From contig JARFQX010000824.1 in NCBI GenBank assembly GCA_029287555.1, positions 1 to 9,957 of the forward strand: a DNA stretch of 9,957 nucleotides, read 5' to 3'. The DNA comes from Rubripirellula sp. (GTDB taxonomy: Bacteria > Planctomycetota > Planctomycetia > Pirellulales > Pirellulaceae). How positions within the stretch are numbered: position 1 is the first letter of the stretch; each line of letters opens with the position of its first letter. The notes beneath the pieces were generated by a model. It was given only the letters and a program-made list of their open reading frames with translations. It was not told the origin of the DNA and did no database searches. The translations under genes were made by a program, and so were the position numbers. Shown here piece after piece: positions 9,001-9,957 of this stretch.

Positions 9001-9957
9001 GTCGCCTGGACTCGTGTGGACGCAACACTCTTGCGAGCCCAAAGCGTCCCTTCGATCGGCGAACCGTTGGACGTGATCAACACGCGGGGAGCTGCCCTGA
9101 CGCGGATTCGCGGAGGCTCCTCGGACATGGACTCACTGAGTGTCCAGACAGCAGCCGAGGCAGGCAGCATCACCGGCACGATCGATGGAGATCTTGTCGA
9201 TTTGGAATCAGGCGTCGTCGTTCTGCAGCCCCGCGGCTTGACGCGTGTCCGCAACTTTGACATCGCGATCGATTTTGATGAGCTGTCGAGTCAGTTGACA
9301 ACCGACGCCACTCGCTACTTCGAGGATGGCTTCACGTTGAGCACAACGGGAAGTCTTCTCGCGGACGATTTCGTGGGTCCTTCGCTGCGCACGGCGTCTC
9401 CCGATGACCGACTGACTCTGGTCGACACCAGCGGAGAGTCGTTCGCACTGATCTCGATGGATCTGGTTCGCTCGGCATCCAACGAGACGTCGATCCTCAC
9501 GTTCGAAGGAACTCGCAGCGATGGTTTGCCCGTCGAGGCAACATTTGATCTTCCGATCGGCGTGACTTCGAAACGGGTAGACTTCCCAGGAAGCTTTGCG
9601 TCGCTGAGTTCGGTCTCGTGGACCGCCGGGCCGGTCACCATCGACAACATCGTGGCGGAACCGGTGGTGGTCTTGGGACCGTTTCCACAAGCCAACTCGG
9701 TGACCTCCGTGATGGACATCGATACGGTCAATCTTTCGATCAACGGTGTGACCAGTGGTGGCACATTCAATGGAACGCCATTCTTTGCCTCGCCCGTCGA
9801 AAACGGGACCATCGCCCAATTCCGATTCGCGGGCGATCTTAACCTCCCCGATGGGTCGGTGGTCCGAGTGGTCGGTAATCGTAGTCGTGGTGTTTCGTTC
9901 CTCGTCGGCGACAACGTTACGATCGGCGACGATGTGATCTTTGACTTTGACGCGGTC
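1..9957 (+). CDS. Internal part of a giant RTX-type calcium-binding surface/adhesin-like protein (both ends missing)
   Basis: Frame 1 reads through 3319 codons without a stop and is open at both edges, so start, stop, RBS and promoter lie outside. The translation is acidic and beta-rich. It holds one classical RTX nonapeptide block (residues 1031-1203), a degenerate second one (1629-1695), dozens of looser G-x-G-x-D-x-[FV] turns, and only two cysteines (C874, C923). Coding is further supported by rarity of TTA, CTA and TCA codons, which keeps the codon-aligned antisense frame open for long runs. Known RTX repeats bind Ca2+ in a parallel beta-roll and fold after export. By family analogy this is a secreted or cell-surface adhesin, fibre or matrix protein. 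No catalytic motif, transmembrane helix, sortase signal or PEP-CTERM tail is visible in this part. The style matches giant proteins of Planctomycetota (Pirellulaceae), which is an inference. Precise function is unknown. Confidence 0.93.
34..540 (+). other. Beta-rich unit, copy 1
   Basis: Residues about 12-180 alternate hydrophobic and polar positions with many Gly and Asp, as expected of long amphipathic beta strands (for example GSAGVNFGLGLDLSD and VDLDIRLDLAELVG). The order of short elements is repeated in the unit at 1072-1620: a Gly-rich strand pair, a 'G-x-[VL]-GFL' strand (GTVGFLIDDA here, GRLGFLRVAL there), an acidic turn, 'DGRYAL' versus 'NGRWAPL', then 'DGSATVDL' versus 'TADANVDL'. 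This points to an old internal duplication. A DxNxDGxxD loop (D159-D167) sits near its end. I recall similar beta units in other giant planctomycete calcium-binding proteins, but I cannot name a domain family. The left boundary is arbitrary because the gene continues off the window. Confidence 0.5.
475..501 (+). other. Calcium-loop motif DxNxDGxxD
   Basis: Residues 159-167 read DRNGDGLGD. This fits the DxDxDGxxD calcium loop found in thrombospondin type-3 repeats and EF-hand-like sites, with Asn at the third position. It lies between the beta unit and the following helical segment, so it may stiffen that junction when Ca2+ is bound. It is a single loop without a paired one nearby. Binding is inferred from the motif alone. 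Confidence 0.5.
568..915 (+). other. Amphipathic helical segment 1
   Basis: Residues 190-305 break from the beta pattern. They contain regularly spaced Leu, Ile, Val and Phe with charged residues between, for example VDQLLGIAALLNDPELML, LEQMFDVLQSDLDEKFNSLG, LPLIGDSLRDAAQFVGSL and RLQEAIVSGESVIDVVRQ. Several amphipathic helices are predicted by eye, with no continuous hydrophobic run long enough for a membrane span. The 'LGLPLIGDSL' phrase resembles a phrase I recall from other planctomycete giant proteins. It is followed at residues 305-325 by two D-x-N-G turns (DDNGLPTF, DTNGNLVL) like those of the 4141-4686 repeat. No function can be assigned. Confidence 0.5.
1072..1620 (+). other. Beta-rich unit, copy 2
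   Basis: Residues 358-540 begin with strands such as GDVGLELELSYVFGLGFGLS, continue through a 'LFYVDTSG' strand and a 'GRLGFLRVALEE' strand, and then show an acidic turn (TDDDGQSG), 'GNGRWAPLKGEA' and 'TADANVDLNTI'. The order of elements matches the unit at 34-540, which suggests duplication, although identity is low. The alternating pattern of long strands would suit a beta-barrel, beta-sandwich or large beta-sheet domain. I do not recognise a named family with confidence. Confidence 0.5.
1621..1881 (+). other. Amphipathic helical segment 2
   Basis: Residues 541-627 start with 'LDLGSFISGFVGPLVNQI' and continue through 'SLQPVKPIIDLLTTDI', 'FLKQLGVSATSLLDIAEVAL' and 'GIRAIESATEFVESVEAF'. Heptad-like spacing of hydrophobic residues predicts several helices. 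This occupies the same place after beta copy 2 as helical segment 1 does after beta copy 1, so the duplicated unit appears to be beta plus helical. It could pack on the sheet as a cap or act as a spacer between units; this is inference. Confidence 0.5.
1945..2055 (+). other. Polar low-complexity linker
   Basis: Residues 649-685 are dominated by Gln, Lys, Thr, Ser, Asn and Gly with almost no large hydrophobics (for example TQSQVNQNAQKPETKK). This is the most disordered-looking stretch in the window and is locally basic in an otherwise acidic protein. It separates the duplicated beta/helical units from the cysteine-containing beta region, so it probably marks a domain boundary and an exposed, protease-accessible hinge. 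No processing site is recognisable. Confidence 0.55.
2056..3090 (+). other. Beta-rich region with cysteine pair, leading into the RTX block
   Basis: Residues 686-1030 contain mixed hydrophobic and Gly-rich strands ('FQFPLISDPLTAFGLLLG', 'LFLYEMPGLGLNFNYI', 'RLGGRVKADTNFDFGFN'), an acidic D-x-I-D-G-N-G turn (790-796), strands 'SIIAGASVGVAGLVEAG', the cysteine-bracketed segment, and an acidic loop DDADGDGKV (935-943). The last about 60 residues ('ERIVVTSRGNVVDFD', 'IDSIRISGTPQADEYIV') are short strands that run straight into the first RTX turn. I do not recognise a family. It may be the adhesive or structural head that the RTX block supports, but nothing shows that directly. Confidence 0.45.
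2620..2769 (+). other. The only two cysteines: probable disulfide-closed segment
   Basis: C874 (codon 2620-2622, context GPACVFN) and C923 (codon 2767-2769, context NFGCPDP) are the only cysteines I find in the 3319 residues translated. They bracket 48 residues that are rich in aromatic and hydrophobic residues (ISAFLDAFFWVGADLGIFG), followed by a charged helix-like part (LFEARRNFVNEVLAKFNF). Their isolation and spacing suggest a structural disulfide formed after export. The hydrophobic stretch has an Asp inside it and is too short and broken for a confident membrane helix. Confidence 0.6.
3091..3609 (+). repeat. RTX (haemolysin-type) nonapeptide block, Ca2+-binding beta-roll
   Basis: A lead-in AGGGNDLIQ lies at 1031-1039. 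Ten nonapeptides then follow in exact phase at residues 1052-1141: GGAGDDMIF, GSEGVDVIL, GGPGNDMIS, GHGGGDEID, GGDGDDMLS, GGPGDDLVR, GRGGNDVIL, GDDGRDLLI, GDEGSDNIE, GGADADAIY. A 16-residue hydrophobic insert (1142-1157) interrupts the run, then five more follow at 1158-1202: AGAGDDFLK, GDQGQDRIW, GQEGDDSIN, GGIDPDFLR, GGSGADTFD. The consensus is the GGxGxDxUx motif of RTX proteins, in which Gly and Asp of successive turns coordinate Ca2+. The final GGSGADTFDW resembles the usual end of such blocks. The DNA repeats are imperfect, so the array is old rather than recently expanded. In known RTX proteins such blocks fold outside the cell on meeting calcium. Confidence 0.93.
3610..4140 (+). other. 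Beta-rich spacer between RTX block and GG/FD repeat
   Basis: Residues 1204-1380 carry short strands ('DTVRITTRQGLF', 'DSISISPNV', 'SVDLTLVSDAGSASLLLHEF'), a further Gly-Asp turn (NAGEGGDTIRV, 1304-1314) and acidic loops DSDGNG (1231-1236) and DGDG (1352-1355). The pattern of one strand, a Gly-Asp turn and another strand suggests a continuing beta-solenoid with weaker repeat identity. No known domain is recognised and no function can be given. Confidence 0.45.
4141..4686 (+). repeat. GGxxxFDxxGxPVL tandem-type repeat
   Basis: Three clear copies share the pattern G-G-x-x-x-F-D-x-x-G-x-P-[VE]-L: GGQPFFDADGMPEL (1427-1440), GGLFQFDELGEPVL (1482-1495) and GGLGIFDDNGDPVL (1512-1525). The last two start exactly 30 residues apart. 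A weaker copy starts at GGAYLFEEQG (1383). Shorter half-copies of the D-x-x-G-x-P turn occur at EDGSPVLV (1415), DELGNPKV (1545) and DAAGNPVT (1553). The interspersed sequence is charged and helix- or strand-forming ('VPRVFLVSEPLPVRTFR', 'ELRTLQRSKQVEIVEL'). This is not RTX and not the YD repeat of RHS proteins. I recall comparable 'GGEPV/DxxGNPV' phrases in other planctomycete giant proteins. A regular hairpin with a D-x-x-G turn is likely; its binding partner is unknown. Confidence 0.65.
4885..5085 (+). repeat. Degenerate second RTX-like block
   Basis: Residues 1629-1695 contain DGDDSLFAS, AGRGNDAIVG, SPFDDQIDSG, LGDDVVTGG, AGIDVFVDAG and GNDRLVE. The Gly-Asp turns keep the nonapeptide feel, but phase and consensus are eroded compared with the block at 3091-3609. 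It would make a short beta-roll of about five or six turns with fewer complete calcium sites. It closes the region of GG/FD repeats and precedes a more strand-like part of the protein. Confidence 0.75.
5269..5472 (+). other. Beta module with W-x-R-T / LDGG / GTNVADTFVF signature
   Basis: Residues 1757-1824 read as strand 'INRFTVRDWTRTAILDGG', an acidic turn 'PSSDDYRITLSG', strand 'ATVNSTIVIGEA', then 'GVDDLSIFGTNVADTFVFN'. The closing 'L-x-[IV]-x-GT-x-x-[AD]-D-x-F' phrase is a recurrent one, as I recall it, in bacterial giant repeat proteins, where a strand is followed by a Gly-Asp-type turn and an aromatic strand. It probably forms one or two coils of a beta-solenoid. The segment after it (1825-1880, to 5640) is a charged spacer without a recognisable motif. 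Confidence 0.5.
5641..6321 (+). repeat. Gly-Asp strand-turn repeats, including the NAPV-GGDGFD module
   Basis: Turn motifs of the form G-x-[AGS]-G-x-D-x-[FV] recur at GRAGNDLFIV (1881), GDEGADRFFI (1901), GGSGNDYFEV (1945), GQSGDDTFFL (1965), GGDGFDTLVV (2016), GAGDDTVYL (2074) and GSGNDTVRV (2096). The spacing is commonly about 20 residues, longer than RTX, so each is a strand pair rather than a tight nonapeptide. Residues 2005-2107 form a distinct unit: 'YVKNAPVNIIGGDGFDTLVV', 'LGTQVDDVFTI', 'RIYGAGLVIPEIQGIERLII', then the two last turns. I recall near-identical wording in other giant bacterial surface proteins ('NAPV-x-I-x-GGxGFD ... GTxxxDxF ... GAGLxV'). It is probably a beta-solenoid with structural calcium sites; role structural or adhesive. 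Confidence 0.7.
6322..7140 (+). other. Less repetitive, locally basic region with predicted helix
   Basis: Residues 2108-2380 have few Gly-Asp turns. The first part is strand-like and Arg/Lys-containing ('SRYTQVTRIRQDDIVTTE', 'SIKLFPQFRRVDVPAKFKTI'), followed by Pro-rich text (TVPESVLPVFVPETRN) and a 'GPVIVDGL' strand. A calcium-loop motif lies at 2249-2260. Residues 2297-2320 ('DTVVRNKIRDLHRIRREGL') are strongly helix-forming and basic, unlike the acidic flanks. This stretch could be a separately folded domain inserted among the repeats or a hinge. I recognise no family. Confidence 0.45.
6745..6780 (+). other. Calcium-loop motif DxDxDxDGxxD
   Basis: Residues 2249-2260 read DQDRDDDGVADG. D2251, D2253, D2255, G2256 and D2259 fit the DxDxDGxxD loop of thrombospondin type-3 and EF-hand-like sites exactly. 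It stands alone among non-RTX sequence and just ahead of the basic helix, so it may be a Ca2+-dependent joint. Binding is inferred from the motif. Confidence 0.6.
7141..8925 (+). repeat. Long run of degenerate Gly-Asp strand-turn repeats
   Basis: Residues 2381-2975 alternate beta strands with turns such as AGSGADGFEI (2483), MGNGDQQVIV (2503), GGPGEQQLVF (2528), GTGDDFVTL (2578), GGDGNDRVEY (2608), RGGDDQATIG (2709), KGGNGQDRLVV (2736), GAGSDRVVV, GHGNDSFTV (2918), GGDGNDTINV (2939) and GGEGDDQVV (2960). Phrases like 'VEQLELRLGTGDDFVTL' and 'LDDVELKLGHGNDSFTV' are the same sentence reused: an edge strand, L-x-L-G-x-G-x-D, then an aromatic or Val strand. Spacing varies (about 20 to 100 residues), so this is an eroded solenoid rather than an RTX array. 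Some turns have lost the Asp (GPGEQQ, GNGDQQ), which would remove calcium ligands. Confidence 0.65.
8926..9306 (+). other. Beta-rich spacer before the beta-sandwich domain
   Basis: Residues 2976-3102 consist of strands without canonical Gly-Asp turns: 'FTSLNLDVETLVVDNRTNGL', 'PVAWTRVDATLL', 'GAALTRIRGGSSDMDSLSV', 'SGVVVLQPRGLTRV' and 'FDIAIDFDELSSQL'. The 'L-x-V-x-T-L-x-V-D-N' and 'RIRGGSSDMDSLSV' phrases look like decayed relatives of the solenoid turns upstream. Nothing else is recognisable. Confidence 0.4.
9307..9660 (+). other. Beta-sandwich-like domain resembling one of PEP-CTERM-type exported proteins
   Basis: Residues 3103-3220 follow an order I recognise from many exported bacterial proteins: an aromatic '[YF]-x-E-D-G-F-T-L' start (RYFEDGFTLSTTGSLLADDF), 'GPSLRT', 'DRLTLVDTSGESFALISMDL', 'SILTFEGTRSDGLPVEATFD', 'VDFPGSFASLSSVSWTAG' and a closing 'TIDNIVAE' strand. 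The 'F-x-G-T-[RK]-x-D-G-x-x-V' and 'F-x-x-L-x-S-V-S-W ... D-N-I-V' pieces are the clearest. In stand-alone proteins this fold is a jelly-roll-like, possibly carbohydrate-binding domain, often ahead of a PEP-CTERM sorting tail. Here no sorting tail follows because the frame continues. Assignment is by remembered pattern, not by a search. Confidence 0.6.
9661..9957 (+). other. Start of a filamentous-haemagglutinin-like beta-helix (truncated by window end)
   Basis: Residues 3221-3319 switch to a pattern typical of the first coils of large right-handed beta-helix adhesins: 'VDTVNLSINGVTSGG'-like strands, then 'NGTIAQFRFAGDLNLPDGS', 'VVRVVGNRSRGVSFLVGDNV' and 'TIGDDVIFDFDA'. The 'GDLNL-x-x-G-x-V-x-x-x-GNR' followed by a 'GDNVTIGDDVIFDF' coil is what one sees where exoprotein layers of structural coils begin. 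The window ends before further coils, so length and type cannot be judged. It suggests the protein continues well beyond base 9957. Confidence 0.45.

Noticed and set aside
1..9957. Several separate adjacent genes rather than one
   Set aside because: There is no in-frame stop anywhere in frame 1, no intergenic gap and no composition break, so separate genes would need stops that are not there.

Overview
The whole window is the inside of a single giant gene. Plus-strand frame 1 is open from base 1 to base 9957 (3319 codons) with no stop, no recognisable start of its own and no gap. Every other long reading frame, including minus-strand frames of up to 547 codons, is a shadow of it. I see no RNA gene, mobile element, CRISPR array, promoter or terminator, and no intergenic stretch. 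Residue numbers in this annotation count from the first codon of the window, so the true protein numbering is offset by an unknown amount.

The protein is acidic, rich in Asp, Gly, Val, Leu and Thr, and almost free of cysteine (two in 3319 residues). It is built from strung-together beta-rich modules, with a classical RTX (haemolysin-type, calcium-binding) nonapeptide block and many looser Gly-Asp repeats. This is the make-up of the very large secreted or cell-surface proteins common in Planctomycetota, especially Pirellulaceae (Rhodopirellula-like). The moderately high G+C and C/G-ending codons agree with that. The lineage is an inference from style, not from a marker gene.

Layout from 5' to 3': two copies of a beta-rich unit, each followed by an amphipathic helical segment (about 34-1881); a polar linker (1945-2055); a beta-rich region containing the only cysteine pair (2056-3090); a block of 15 in-phase RTX nonapeptides in two runs (3091-3609); a beta-rich spacer (3610-4140); an unusual repeat with consensus GGxxxFDxxGxPVL (4141-4686); a second, degenerate RTX block (4885-5085); a beta module (5269-5472); Gly-Asp strand-turn repeats (5641-6321); a less repetitive, more basic stretch with a predicted helix (6322-7140); more Gly-Asp repeats (7141-8925); a spacer (8926-9306); a discrete beta-sandwich-like domain resembling one seen in PEP-CTERM-type exported proteins (9307-9660); and the apparent start of a filamentous-haemagglutinin-like beta-helix (9661-9957).

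The likely overall role is a calcium-stabilised extracellular adhesin, surface fibre or matrix protein. No catalytic domain is recognisable. The N-terminal export signal and the C-terminal anchor or secretion signal lie outside the window, so export route and attachment cannot be read here.
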